Shown here: in pieces, positions 50,056-61,864 of the stretch
Position numbering within the stretch: the stretch's first letter is position 1
How the letters are laid out: each line of letters starts with the position of its first letter
DNA from: Cymodocea nodosa
Lineage: Eukaryota; Streptophyta; Magnoliopsida; Alismatales; Cymodoceaceae
DNA: 64,000 nucleotides
Assembly (NCBI GenBank): GCA_036874045.1
Contig: CM072342.1
Span: 1,014,501 to 1,078,500 of the forward strand
Reading direction: 5' to 3'
Notes under the pieces: model-generated
Databases searched by the model: none
Told to the model about the DNA's origin: nothing
Seen by the model: the letters and a program-made list of their open reading frames with translations, nothing else
Position numbers and translations under genes: made by a program

Positions 50056-52102
50056 TTACTTCAAGTATGTGGGAGACACCCAAAAAATTGCATAGCCATG
50101 CGGGGAAGTTGTCACTTCTAAACTCCTGGGGCCACGGAACAGAGGTGGGATATAGATACCATTAAGAAGGTGCCGACCAACCACCAAAAAACAAAGGCAC
50201 AAACCCTGTAAAAAGCATAGCATCACTGGCGAAACCAGCAAAACAGTTGAAGACACTGGGTTAGGTTATTTTTTTCTTTCTTTCTTCTGTTTTGCAATAC
50301 TTTGTTGAACATTTTTGTTTTTCAATTTGAAACCAACCAGAACACAAACACAAAGAAGAAAAAATGATTCAATAAGAAATAACATAGAGATCCTTAGCAA
50401 GGCTGCACATGGATCAGATGGATTATGGAAGACTGCAAGTAAACATGTAAAAAGAGTGGAACATTTATACTTGTACTTTCAACATCATATTTGCACTTAG
50501 CAGCTTGAGGAAAAAAATGGAATAACTTAATCTATTTAATATGTACTTAACTATTGAAGTCTAGTTGCTAAGTACTATAAATATCAGAATAATTCTCAGT
50601 TTATTCTATTATTTGACATTGCTAAGCAGAATTTGGCTAAAACACATATGAGCTTGGAGTACTTATTCCTTCCACATATAAAAACCTTTTTTTCTTGTAT
50701 ATTTCTCCCTGTATACCTCACATCAGGCTAAAAAAAATGAAGTTTATGCAATATAAACCATGATCAAACTTCTCAGGCTAGAGTGCAAGTGCAAAAGGAA
50801 TTAAGTTCACTGAAGCTCAAGCTTCATGACTCCTGGTAAGAGTATTTCCATGTGGTGTTCCCTAGATAAACTCTTAGATGCAAAGGAAAAGTTCAATCGA
50901 TGCAACAAAAGGAATGAGATGTCGGTTGGATGTTAAAATGCATACCCAAACACCTGAGTTGACTTTATAGTCTCTTACGTATGAAATAGATGGATGCTAT
51001 GAGAGAAATCGCTGCTTGATGTGTTGGGCCTTCTTCGGTAGGGAAGGGAACTGTGAGCACCCCAAGTACTAAGAACACAATAGTTGTCTTAATAATGTGG
51101 ATGTTTGATGGTGTTTCAAATCTGCTTGTGACGGCCTTCACATAATGTGATTAGGTAACTTCTCTAACCACTTTACTGATGTTGATCTTCGGTTCTCTTT
51201 TCATGGAATTTTTGCATGATTATCTTGTGATGTGCTGATTCAATTGCATCTATATTTGGCTGATGTTTAGCATTTTTGTTAATCAAAAAGTTCCTAGGAA
51301 CTTGAATTTCTTCTTTAGAAGCCTCTCTGCCGACACCCAATCGCTTTTATGGATCCTTTACATGAATCCTGGGAAACAATGCTAGAACAATAAACGAAGG
51401 TGAAAAATTACCAAAAGATGAAATAAAAATTTAGTAACATAAAAGAAAAGTGATTTAGAGTAACTATCATAGTAACCAGTAAAGTCATAATAATAAAATA
51501 AAATGATTTCCATTGAGCCGCATGAGGTCATGGGTTCGAGAATTTGAATTTGTTGCCCTTATTGAGTGACGGGAGATTTCCACCACACGAGTACACAGGT
51601 GGGTGTACACTTGTAGTATTAACATGGATAAAAAAAAAAAATAGGGGTAGGCCTTTGGTTGGTCTTATCTAATAATGTTCTCCCTTATCCTTTTCGAAAA
51701 CAGAAGTAGGCCAGTCCATAGAGCAAGATACATACACAAAGATGCACAGGGAACTGTTATGAGCAATATACGGCTAAAAATGCAAATTTGCTACATGAAA
51801 TTTCAAACCCTAATTAATGGTTTCGTCTATTTTTCTCTTTGAGTAACCATAATTACAAACGATGATGGTACATAAAAGTGCATTTGGGTTCTGAATTTCT
51901 GACGATTCATGAAGAGAAAAATACTATGCCACATTTAACATATTGGACTCCAATATCACAGCAGGGTACAAAATTTCCAGAAAATACACATTAATAATAT
52001 ATTACCATTGAATCATCAGCCAGGTTGTTAGGTGAAGCGTCCATTGAGACTTGCAAAGTATGACGTAATGGAGACAGATCTGCTGGACCAATCCAATATT
52101 CT
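50056..52102 (-). pseudogene. Decayed DUF3353 / chaperone-like protein of POR1 family gene (At2g20920-like)
   Basis: Exon-like blocks on the minus strand, in coding order: 52102-52006 (contains SMDASPNNLADDSM), 51381-50979 and 50205-50056. They match plant plastid DUF3353 proteins with a J-like region and membrane helices: FPRIHVKDP then KRLGVGREASKEEIQ (51381 onward), HQPNIDAIESAHHKIIMQKF, TIVFLVLGVLTVPFPTEEGP, AISLIASIYFI, WWLVGTFLMVS and RGPRSLEVTTSPHGYAIFWV. The frame is broken: a stop replaces the expected Tyr of DPYKRLG (51347-51349), another stop lies at 51151-51153, and frameshifts are needed after HEKR (about 51195) and after FLMVS (about 50150). The short exon coding for RLKKK…LYG was not found. 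Introns are kept, so this is a decayed gene copy and not a processed one. Upstream exon-like pieces (52235 to about 52190, and about 52540-52420 with donor CGCAG/GTAATG) may be its 5' end. Confidence 0.75.
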
Positions 52103-52540
52103 CTGAAGAACATGAAAAACCACAACTATTGGAATCTTTATCGAATGCTGCCCTTAGATACAAGAATATCAGTTAAAACAGTTCATCTTAACATGCATAG
52201 GGTGCGCCGTTCTCAGCTACTTCCGGGCATTTTTCCTGAGATTGGTAAGTTGTTGGCACCATAATTTTGGCATTTTCACTCAATAGCTGAGCATTTCTTT
52301 TGCCATTCTGAAATCCATACACTTTTTACTTGAAAATTAAATCTACACACTTGATTAAAAACTATGAAAACAACCTGCAACAGTCATCAGATGAGATGCT
52401 ACAAGTTACAATCATTACCTGCGAGATATCGTGACACTTCCTTTATACTCGAAATCCCAATCACTAGAGCACAGGGAAGGAGAACCAAACGAACGAAACT
52501 ACGCACGAAGGAGATTAGTTAAGGAAGCGAAGTTCCCTGA

Positions 52541-52755
52541 CTGTGGATGGCGTGGTATATGTTCAAGTACGTAAATAACGTAATCGGGTACGTCGGATCA
52601 ATTCGAAAGCGAGATAGGGTTACGGCTCGGAATTTTTTTTTAAAAATTTTCACTATTTATCTTGGTAGTGGTCCTCGCGGCGGTGGGAAGGCCACCGTTC
52701 CACTCGTCATTTACGAGCAACTCGGCTTCGCTCGCACTCTTCTGCTGATTCCCGG
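52541..52755. promoter_or_regulatory. Shared divergent promoter of MAP1B and the DUF3353 pseudogene
   Basis: Only about 215 bases separate the likely first exon of the minus-strand pseudogene (about 52540) from the MAP1B start codon (52756). No TATA box is evident. The divergent arrangement suggests one bidirectional promoter; this is inferred from geometry only. Confidence 0.4.
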
Positions 52756-55700
52756 ATGGCTATTCTCTACTCTCCCTTCCTCTCGCCCTCCTTCTCCCCC
52801 AGTGCGTTTCTAGCCGGTGCTTGTCTACACCTTTTTCCGGCAGCTCCACCTTCGGGTAAGTGTTGTTTCCGCTCCATGACATGTTGATTTTATCACTGTT
52901 TTTATAAAATTTAGATGGCAAAAATTTTGGAGTTTTGCTTTTTGTTTTACTGTGCCTTCCTGTCGTTGTTTGATCATTTCTCGATTCAAATGTATTGAAC
53001 TGGCAATATTGGGATGAAGACCAATGACTTTCACTGAAGTGTGTGCACTCTGATTATAAAAATGACTTGTGCTCGTTAATTGCTTATCCTTTATGCTTAT
53101 AATCTGTATCATTTCTTCTTCTTTTTTGCTTATTCGTTTTTTCGAGACGAGTGGATGAATTGACGATCTTTCTGTGTTTTTGTTCTCGAATCATTGTTTT
53201 GTTTCATCAATATTTCGACTTAAAAATTGTCCTAAATCTTTCAGTTATTCTGTTTTATGGGTACTTACATTTACGAGTATTTCTATAGTTTTTGTGCTCC
53301 AGTGTATTCCATCGTCTGAGATTATTTATCAATTTATCGTTGACTCAGTCCTTTTCAGTCAGTTACAATTTGTTACGTAATCAAGGAAAGAAATGTGCAC
53401 AAATTGTCGCTGCGAAGAAGTTCTCAGGCTTGGAGGAGGCCATGCGAATCAGGAGGTGCATATAATTTTGTGTTATTGGTCTCTAAGGGAGTGTTTGGTA
53501 ATGATTATTTGAATTAATATATGGAAATATATTAGCATTTTTCAAAAAGCTGAATCAAACATATTATTCATTCTCCTGTTTATTTATTTCTTATTATATG
53601 TTCAAGTTACATTAACTTTTTCCCCTAGGGAACGGGAGTTGCGGAGCACCATAAACGTAAGAAAAAAGTCTCCTTTAAGACGTGGAAAGGTTTCAGGACG
53701 GCTGCCCGTGCCAGAGGATGTACCCAAACCTCCATATCTCAGCACAAATATGTTGCCTGAGCTTTCTAAGGATCAACAAATCCATGATGATGAGGGTATT
53801 GTTCGCATGAGAGCTGCCTGTGAGCTTGCAGCACGTGTCTTGGACTATGCAGGAACATTGGTTCGGGTGTGAAAATGCATTTAATTAATTCTTTTTTTAA
53901 CTTTCTCGTTTTTATGTGTTTTTCTTATGGTGGAATTATCTATCATATTCCTTTCCCTGCTTATGTCATCCAGAATCAACGTTTTTGCATATAGTATCAT
54001 TTGTTTTATATTATCAACCAAATGTTGCGTATTGTTTACATTTTTTATTTTTAAACAGCCATCTATAACAACAAATGAAATTGACAAGGCAGTGCACAAG
54101 ATGATTATCGACGCAGGTGCTTATCCATCACCACTGGGATATGGAAGTTTTCCAAAAAGTGTATGCACATCTGCTAATGAGTGCATGTGCCATGGCATAC
54201 CTGATTCACGCCAGCTACAGGTTTCTCATGCTGTCATTTTTTTGTCCGCAATTTCGTCTGTTGCTTTTGCTTGGGATAAATTTTTATTATAGGATTTCAA
54301 ACTTCACTACTGATACTTTGCTTCTTTACAGGATGGTGACATTATAAACATAGATGTGACGGTTTACTTGAATGTATGTTCTCAAATGTGTGACTTGAAT
54401 CACAATTATTAAATTTTTTTCCTGATAATGTTGTTCTCGTTCAAATGTCTGCTCCACTTTTTTCAAGAAGCTTGTGTGCTTTTATTGTGAATAGAATAAA
54501 AAGGGTAAACCCTGTGCACAAGGTTCTCACTAATGTAGGATCTAGGAAGAGTTTAATAGTACATAGCTGTATCTCCCTAAATGGCGTGCCAGCATTCTAG
54601 AATTTGAATTCATGATCCCCAAGTCTTAATAGAGTGACTTTACTGTTGTGTTAAGGTTTGCTCTTTTTTTGTGTGTAGAATAGCATAATCAAAATGGTTT
54701 GTCTCTAGAATGTGATAAAATGGAGTTTAAAGTGATTCATTCACGATTTAATAGCTACTGCAGTTTTAGGCCCTTAGTAATAATCAATTCATCTAAGTGA
54801 ACGATTGTGTCTTTTATGTTTTGTTGTTGGATAATTGTTATAATGTGGACTGGTTTTACCTTTGTATGATAAAAATTAATGAGAAAGAGAAGCATCTCTC
54901 ATCCACACAATTCCAAGAAATTAGTTGACATCTACGTGTTTATTATTATTCCGAATTTTATTGCATTTTGTTATGATCATCTGAAGTACATTGCAAATCT
55001 TACAGTATTTTAATAATCATGTTAGCCATTTTTTTATTCATGAAATGGTATACTATATCTTAAAATGGGTAAGAAACTAAGAGATGATATTTATTACAGC
55101 ATTTCCACATATTTCTGGTAAATTGTTTACAATAAGTGAGTCTTTGAATTTTTCTGTTAAATAGATTCTGTATATCCTTTGATATTCATAGTTGCAGGTT
55201 ATGTACATATTATCTAGCTATGTTGCCTAGATGTTTTTTTCTCTTTCTTTGGTATTGGAATCAGAGTTGTATTTCAAGTTATTCACATTCATCTTGATTA
55301 CTTGTTCTTTTGGCATTTAATAGATGATTTTGCAGATAAAGCAACATCTTTGTGTAATAAAATTATTTTTAAGAAATGAGATACGACCAATTCTGTTCAG
55401 ATAACTAAATCCATTTTTTATTTCAAGTTTCCCTAAAATGTTCATTCATTTTGTATCAATTTGCTGCTTATATGTTATTCTCAGAAAGGTTGTGAAGGTG
55501 GTAAGGTGACCACTGGTGCTAGCCAAAGGCACCTTATTAAATATTTATTTTTTCAAGATAACATATATATGTGTGTTAATGTAATAAAAATGATTTTATT
55601 AGGTATAGAATAGAAGTTGCATAAATTGAAGATAAGATAAGAGAACTTAAGTAGTTTGATCATATCTTTAAAAGACCAAAAAATACACCAGTTAGAAGAG

Positions 55701-58700
55701 AATAATTAATTAATGAAGAAGAAACTAAAAAAGTAGAGGAAAACCTTAAATTACCTAGGAATTGTGAGACCAGATTTAAATTTATGTAATTTAACCAAAT
55801 ATTTGACTATAGATAGAAATACATGAAAGACAAAGATTCATATTGGGATTATAGCTTAGATTGTTATTGTATATATATTATATTTTTATAATTTTTCATA
55901 GATGATACATATGTATATATATAAAATATACTTCCAAAATATATATTTCTAAATAACACATATTTAAAGTTTCCTAATATATATATCTAAAAATAACACA
56001 TTCAATTATATTTTCAGAATTATATATCCAAAAGTAAAACATTTAATTATATTTTTAGAAATAAGACATTTAATTAAACAAGCACAACATTGTATTAAAG
56101 TTACAGCTTACAAATTCACATATAATAAAAGTCAACACATAACAACTAAACAACAAACATTCATTCACTTTCTTTATCTTCCAAGGAATCATAAAGATTT
56201 CTCTGAAAGTTCACTTCCTCTTCATACTTAAAGGTTTTTGACTGTTTTAGAGTTTTAAAACCCTAAAAACTCTAATATTTAGTTCCCCATAGATGAATTT
56301 TTGTTAGAGCCTTAATTGGACCTGCCCCGATCTGCCTATCCCTACACAAATTGAGCGCACAGGTCCCAAGTGGTCTTGAAAACTGCCCGGCTGCCTAGGC
56401 AGTGTCTAGGCACCACCCAAGCAGGTGCAAACAATCTTGGTTCTCAGTGAATTGTTACAATTCAAGTAAAATGTGCTGCATGTATATATTATTTTCTTGA
56501 TTTGCTGGTTTATTACAAGTAAAACGTGCAAACTCTTAGACTAATTAATATCGTAAAATATTTAGATTCTAATATTTGTTTTGAACTTTTCATCTCTTTT
56601 TCTGTTAATCACATTTTTCCTGAACCATGATTAATTTAAATTTTAGGGCTATCATGGGGACACTTCAAAAACATTTCTATGTGGAAATGTTGATGAACCA
56701 ACAAAACGCCTGGTGAAGGTATACTTTACTGAGCGGTACTAGTAATTTGCTGTGCCACGTTTTCATAAATTTCTATGTTTGATTTTTTTTCATTTTAATA
56801 CATATTCAAAGTGCCAACTTATGGATCGCCAATATCCTTTAAAGATATAACTTCTATTTTATTTGAGGACTCAATTTGCATTTCATGTGCTTGCATTTGT
56901 TTTTGTTGTAGGTAACTGAAGAATGCTTGGAAAGGGCAATATCAGTCTGCAAAGATGGTGCTAGTTTTAAGAAGATTGGAAAGAAAATAAGGTATCTCAG
57001 ACACATTCTTAAACATGGTATTCCATTTACGTTCTTTGTGCTATAAAAAAAACTTGGCTTTTCTGGTCAACATGAAGAAACCTTGATCATTTTGAATTGT
57101 GATGGGTGAAAATCTCTGATAACAAATACCAGTAAGTATCTTTAACAACTAGGAAACAAGTCAAACATAATTTGATCAAGTAAAATAAATATAATTAGAT
57201 TAAATTTATTAACAGAAAAGATCAAATCTAGATTTAGCATCATTAATTTCGAATGTCATCTAATGACCGTTAAACCACATAGACTCACAGCAGAACCTTT
57301 TCAATGTCACATTCTGCATGTTTTGAATGTAGTTAAATTTGACCTATCTTGAAAGATGGAAGGTAGTAGAGAATCTCAGAATTCCTTGGTAATAGGTTTG
57401 AGGGTGGCAAGCCTTCTGAATTTCCTACCATATTTATTTTGTACCTATGGTACAGGTGTTTTACGTTTATTTAAAAAGAAAGTGGCAGAAATAGTTCTCT
57501 ATTGTTTAAAGTGGAAATTGAACCTAAGTTTCATATGTTGACTCCTTTCACTTACCATTAACTAATTTTGAGTTGAAACTTTCTATAATATTAGAATAAA
57601 TTTATGCACATACACTCGTACATACTTTAAACATATAAATAAGTTATAAGTAAAAATAAGTGTTAAAAATAGTTTCACATCGTTTAGGTAGAGATTGAAT
57701 CTAAGTTTATATGTGATTCTTTTCATTTATCATCAAATGATTTTAAGTTAGAATTTCATGGAAAGTTTAAAAAATAGTCATATATAGTTCTATACTCCTA
57801 CAGTCATAGCATGTATTCCTTGATTGTATGTGACAAACAGAAAATTTCATGCAAAAAATTGGCAAGTTCATGTAGAAAATTGACGAATTTATCTGCCTAA
57901 TTTCTTTTTTACTCTATTTGCTCCAGTAATATTTCCACTTTATTTACGTGTAATACCACATGCACATGGTAAATTTTTGGAATAGTGCATCACGCCTTCT
58001 TTAATTGGTACTTCTTCACATATTACATTTAGAAGCATGTATTTGCTTGTTTTCTCATCAGTGAACATGCTGGAAGATATGGATATGGTGTGGTGGAGCG
58101 GTTTGTTGGGCATGGTGTTGGGACTGTTTTTCACTCTGAACCAATCATAATACATAGTCGTACGTATGCTTCTCTCATCCTCCATCTGTGGCTTTTATAG
58201 GTTTTTAGTATGTTGTATTGGAAAGATCTCTTGGGAGACGAATTTAAGGATCCATCTATCTATAACAAACTGTAACATTCAGATGATGCTACGACCATCA
58301 GCTTATATTGACACTCTGCTTTATGATTTTATCTTCTATCATACAGGTAATGACAAATCTGGACATATGGTAGAAGGCCAGACATTTACTATAGGTAAGA
58401 TTGTAGGAACGTGATGATCCACAGAGTCGATTTCTTAAAAGCATACACAACAGTTATACATGCCCTATTTGACTTGATTTGATTTTCCTTTGCCTTGAAA
58501 TTGTTTTTTTAAGGTGAGGGGAGGGAAGAATAAGGTGATTCTTTTTAACTAAAGAAGCATCACAAAAAAAACATAATGTAGACAGCTCATTGCAATGATA
58601 TGCTTTTTAACCATTCCAATAGAAGTTCTTATGTTTTGAATGGATGATATCCCGTATTTAGCTTTCTAATTTTGTAATGGATCATATCATGAACTTAATA

Positions 58701-58948
58701 GTTGTGACATTCAAGTTTGTGCAATTACTATCTAATTCAACTTTGCGTGAGCATTTGGAAATATTCTAGAGGTCTTACTTTGATTGATACTGGCCCATGC
58801 AGAGCCTATCCTTACAATGGGAAGCATCGAATGTGTCACATGGGATGATGGTTGGACTACGCTCACCGCCGATGGCAGTCCTGCTGCACAGTTTGAGCAT
58901 ACTTTGTTAATCACAAGATCAGGAGCTGATATTTTGACAAAATACTGA
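52756..58948 (+). CDS. MAP1B: Methionine aminopeptidase 1B, plastid/mitochondrial type
   Basis: Ten exons: 52756-52855, 53359-53455, 53629-53866, 54059-54220, 54332-54373, 56647-56718, 56912-56991, 58062-58159, 58347-58394 and 58803-58948, giving 360 residues. The first about 45 residues are a Ser/Pro/Leu-rich transit peptide ([20 protein letters not shown]). The block [20 protein letters not shown] and the phrase EDVPKPPYL place it with MAP1B rather than 1C/1D. The catalytic core is intact: His190 in CMCHGIPDS, metal ligands Asp207 (NIDVTVYL), Asp218 (YHGDTS), His281 ([10 protein letters not shown]), Glu313 (FTIEPIL) and Glu344 (QFEHTLL). It removes the N-terminal Met from proteins made inside organelles after deformylation. 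The fifth intron (2.3 kb) carries a SINE and a hAT-like element. A 3' UTR intron is possible after 59009. Confidence 0.95.
54498..54664 (-). mobile_element. Au-type SINE, degraded, in MAP1B intron 5
   Basis: Read on the minus strand it starts GAGCAAACCTTAACACAACA (box A area), has a box B remnant GATCATGAATTCAAATTC, and ends CTTGTGCACAGGGTTTACCC then a T run, which matches the Au SINE order ending GTGCACCGGGCTGCCCTTTT as I recall it. About 167 bases, close to full length (about 180). Many substitutions suggest an old copy. Confidence 0.7.
55486..56440. mobile_element. hAT-like non-autonomous DNA transposon in MAP1B intron 5
   Basis: The left end AAGGTTGTGAAGG and the reverse complement of the right end (CCAAGATTGTTTGC) form imperfect inverted termini. 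The flanks TTCTCAGA (55478-55485) and TTCTCAGT (56441-56448) match at seven of eight bases, the 8-bp duplication expected of hAT elements. The right subterminal part has the GCCTAGGC-type GC-rich palindromic words common in plant hAT MITEs (near 56390). The interior is AT-rich with no transposase. Confidence 0.55.
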
Positions 58949-59069
58949 AATTTCTTCTGTCTAGTCCATTTTTGTTCGGCACATTCCCTCTAGAGAATCT
59001 GAGGTACCACTGTTTCCAGATAATTTACCTTTTTTAATTATTAGGTTTCATTTAATTGGACATAATATT

Positions 59070-59278
59070 ACATGTAATGTAATTAAATTGCATTATTTAA
59101 CTAAATCATAATGTTTAATAATTGAGTAAATAGATTATAAGATTGTCTAAAGAATCAATTTACCCTTTAAGCTTTGCGTTTAGTTAGGTGAGTGATATTT
59201 CGATGATCGTAATTTCTTATTACTCAATAAAAATTTAAATATTATAATTTAAACAAGGAATGAACTTTAACTAGCCGA
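59070..59278. mobile_element. AT-rich MITE-like copy 1
   Basis: It starts ACATGTAATGTAATTAAATT and shares order and sequence with the copy at 61591: AATCAATTTA, GTTTAGTTAG, ATTTCTTAT and AGGAATGAA-type blocks. About 205 bases. It sits next to or inside the MAP1B 3' UTR. Confidence 0.5.
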
Positions 59279-61014
59279 TCAAACATGACATTAATGTAGC
59301 TTGACTCTTGCTTTCGGCTGCTTCAGACAATTAAAGGCCGACGAGATGCCTAGAATTTACTTGAACTGGCAATTGAAGATTTTGATGGTTGGGTAGAAAA
59401 AAAGATGCAATCGCTTCGGATATTGAATTCCTTAAACCCTTATCAAGGTTCGTACTTTAGCACTTCTATGCTCTATTTACTCACCTGTCTCATCATTACT
59501 TTGCTGTTTACCAATATCTTCTACTTAAAGGCGTGACGCTGTGGGACTTACCCAGGTGTTGAGCTTTCAAACCATTCATGAATAATGTTGAAGAAGACGC
59601 TTTCCCCATGGCTATAGAATGATGATGAAGAAATACTTGATATTAGGAATTTTAATATAACGCATATATTCGGGTCTCCTCTGGATCCGGATATGTGGCC
59701 TGTTCTTGTTTATCCAACAACTTTTCTTCTTGGGCTATCCAGCCCAACTTTGGAAGGGGAAGAGTAGTAAGCGTCATACTTCCAATAATTTATTCATAAC
59801 CTTTGCCACTATATGAGTAGATCAGATAACATGGCTTCCTGATTGAGCTTATGTTTGTCTCATCTGCCGAAGTAAACAATTGAAAATGACATTTAGACTT
59901 CATTTTTTTTATTGTAATTGAATTGCACACAATGTCATTTGATAATTGGTCAACTTGTTACTGAATTACATAGGTAATAAATTCCATGATTTAAGTCCTT
60001 GGTTCAAAGAATGCAATTCCTCACATTCAATGATTGTCATTGTGGTAACAACATTATAATCTACATAGGTTAATTACATTCTTCAATTGTGATCTAATTA
60101 AAGCTTCAGCGCCTCATGATATTGTTATTCTCGTCAGGCTTTTATGTTAGCGCAAAATTATTATTACCATGTGGGCCGTAGTAGTTTGGTCTGTTCAGCA
60201 TCTTTTATAATCCTAAAATTAACGAACAATTTAATTTTCCTTCAAATTAATTGTGACCTGTCATAATGTGATCCTCGCGTTCATTTTGAACGACCCGGAC
60301 TGGTCAAAATTAAGGAGATTACGCTAAAATATCAGGGGAAGCACAAGCATGCAGCCGGGACATTCAGCTCAATTTGCATTATATGATACGATGCAATTTA
60401 ATCGGAAATCAACTAGTTTTGTTTAAACCAATTTAATCATTGATTCAAAGTGTTTTCATTGATATTGATCTGCTATAATGACCGTCGGATCGGTCAATAA
60501 GCATTTTTTTGAAAGCTCATAATGGTCCGGATTGATTTTCTTCATAAATTTGAAAAATATATGTATATTATTGCATTATAATAAGTAATAATGGTTATAA
60601 TTTTCCACAAAGTCAACTATTATAAATATTGCTTCATTTTTTCCACAAATGGTCACAAGGGGTTTGCGTTTTCAACCGTAGGTTTTTTTTTATTTATTTA
60701 GTAAACGCACAAGTGATTCCAACCATTTCAAAAATCAAGTGGTCTAACTGGTCGACTTAACCAGTTCAATTTGATACAACCTAATCCATTCTGATTTAAT
60801 GGTTAAAAGGGTTTTTAGAAATTAAATCGATTCTGCACCCGATTCCGATTTTCCTGATTAGCTCGATTCGATTTGGTATCAAGCATTTCCTACTTGAGTT
60901 GGTCTTTTCAATTTTTATCGCTTGATGGTTAGACTTCACTTACACGAAATTGGTTACTCCGGATCGGTTTTAGGATATAGGTCGCCTGTAGCTCCAGCAT
61001 ACGCAGCAGGCTTC

Positions 61015-61310
61015 GATGATGTCTCGTATCACAACATGATGAATAAGAGCAACAGTGAATGGGCAGTGTTGGAGATGCATCAGCTCTGTTAAGAGGGCCC
61101 TGTCAAACATTTGATGATGTCTGGCATCAGCACTTGATGAAGAACAGTAACGGTGAGTGGGCAGTGTTGGAGCTACATCAGCTCTGTTAAGAGGCCCCTG
61201 TCAAAGATTTGATGACGTCGGGTATCAGCATTTGATGAAGAGCAGCAACGGTGGGTGGGCAGTGCTGGTGCTACATCAGTTCTGTTAACAGGGCCCTGTC
61301 AAAGGTTTGG
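61015..61310. repeat. Three-copy tandem repeat, 98-bp period
   Basis: Units start at 61015, 61113 and 61211. Each contains GATGATGTC-like, CATCAGCATTTGATGAA-like, CAACGGTGGGTGGGCAGTG-like, GCTACATCAGCTCTGTTAA and GGGCCCTGTCAAA. Divergence between copies looks to be about 10 percent by eye. Confidence 0.9.
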
Positions 61311-61590
61311 AGCATGACTAAGGTAAAACTACAAGCTGGGTTTTGGTCCTTCAGCATGTTAAGAACGTAAGATCACCAAGATCTGTACTCTTTCTTGTTC
61401 TGGCGATGAAAATACCTACACCACTTTTAAGCCGAAAATATCTAACAAATCTATTCCTTCAAGACTCCAGTAGCCAATATCTAGATATGCACCTTTTTTT
61501 CCTGTGTGATGAAAACATCAACAACATTCCCATGCCCCAAAATCTTTTCACTGAAGACTCTTAGGCAACCATGTTAGTTGTCCCTAATCT

Positions 61591-61864
61591 ACATGTAATG
61601 TAATTAAATTACAATATTTGACAATCAAATATAAGCTAATCATGGAATTATACAAGGAATCAATTTTATCATTTTAATCTATGTTTAGTTAGTTGAATGA
61701 TGTCCTAAAGAAATTGATTTCTTATAATCAAAATTTATTTGAAAAAAAACACAAATATTGTGATATTACTAACGTATGTAATTCACTTACATTACATATT
61801 AATTACAGTCAATTAAAGGGAACCTTAATGATCAAAACCAAGAATGAAACTTCATAATTGGCCT
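61591..61864. mobile_element. AT-rich MITE-like copy 2
   Basis: It starts ACATGTAATGTAATTAAATT, as copy 1. An inverted partner near 61776-61806 (GTATGTAATTCACTTACATT then ACATATTAATTAC) gives terminal-repeat-like ends. Homology with copy 1 continues to about 61864. No ORF. Confidence 0.5.

Noticed and set aside
51480-51645. tRNA-like box B (GGGTTCGAG) followed by an A run, as in a SINE
   Set aside because: There is no box A at the right distance, no cloverleaf and no clear flanking duplication. It is too weak to call a tRNA gene or SINE.
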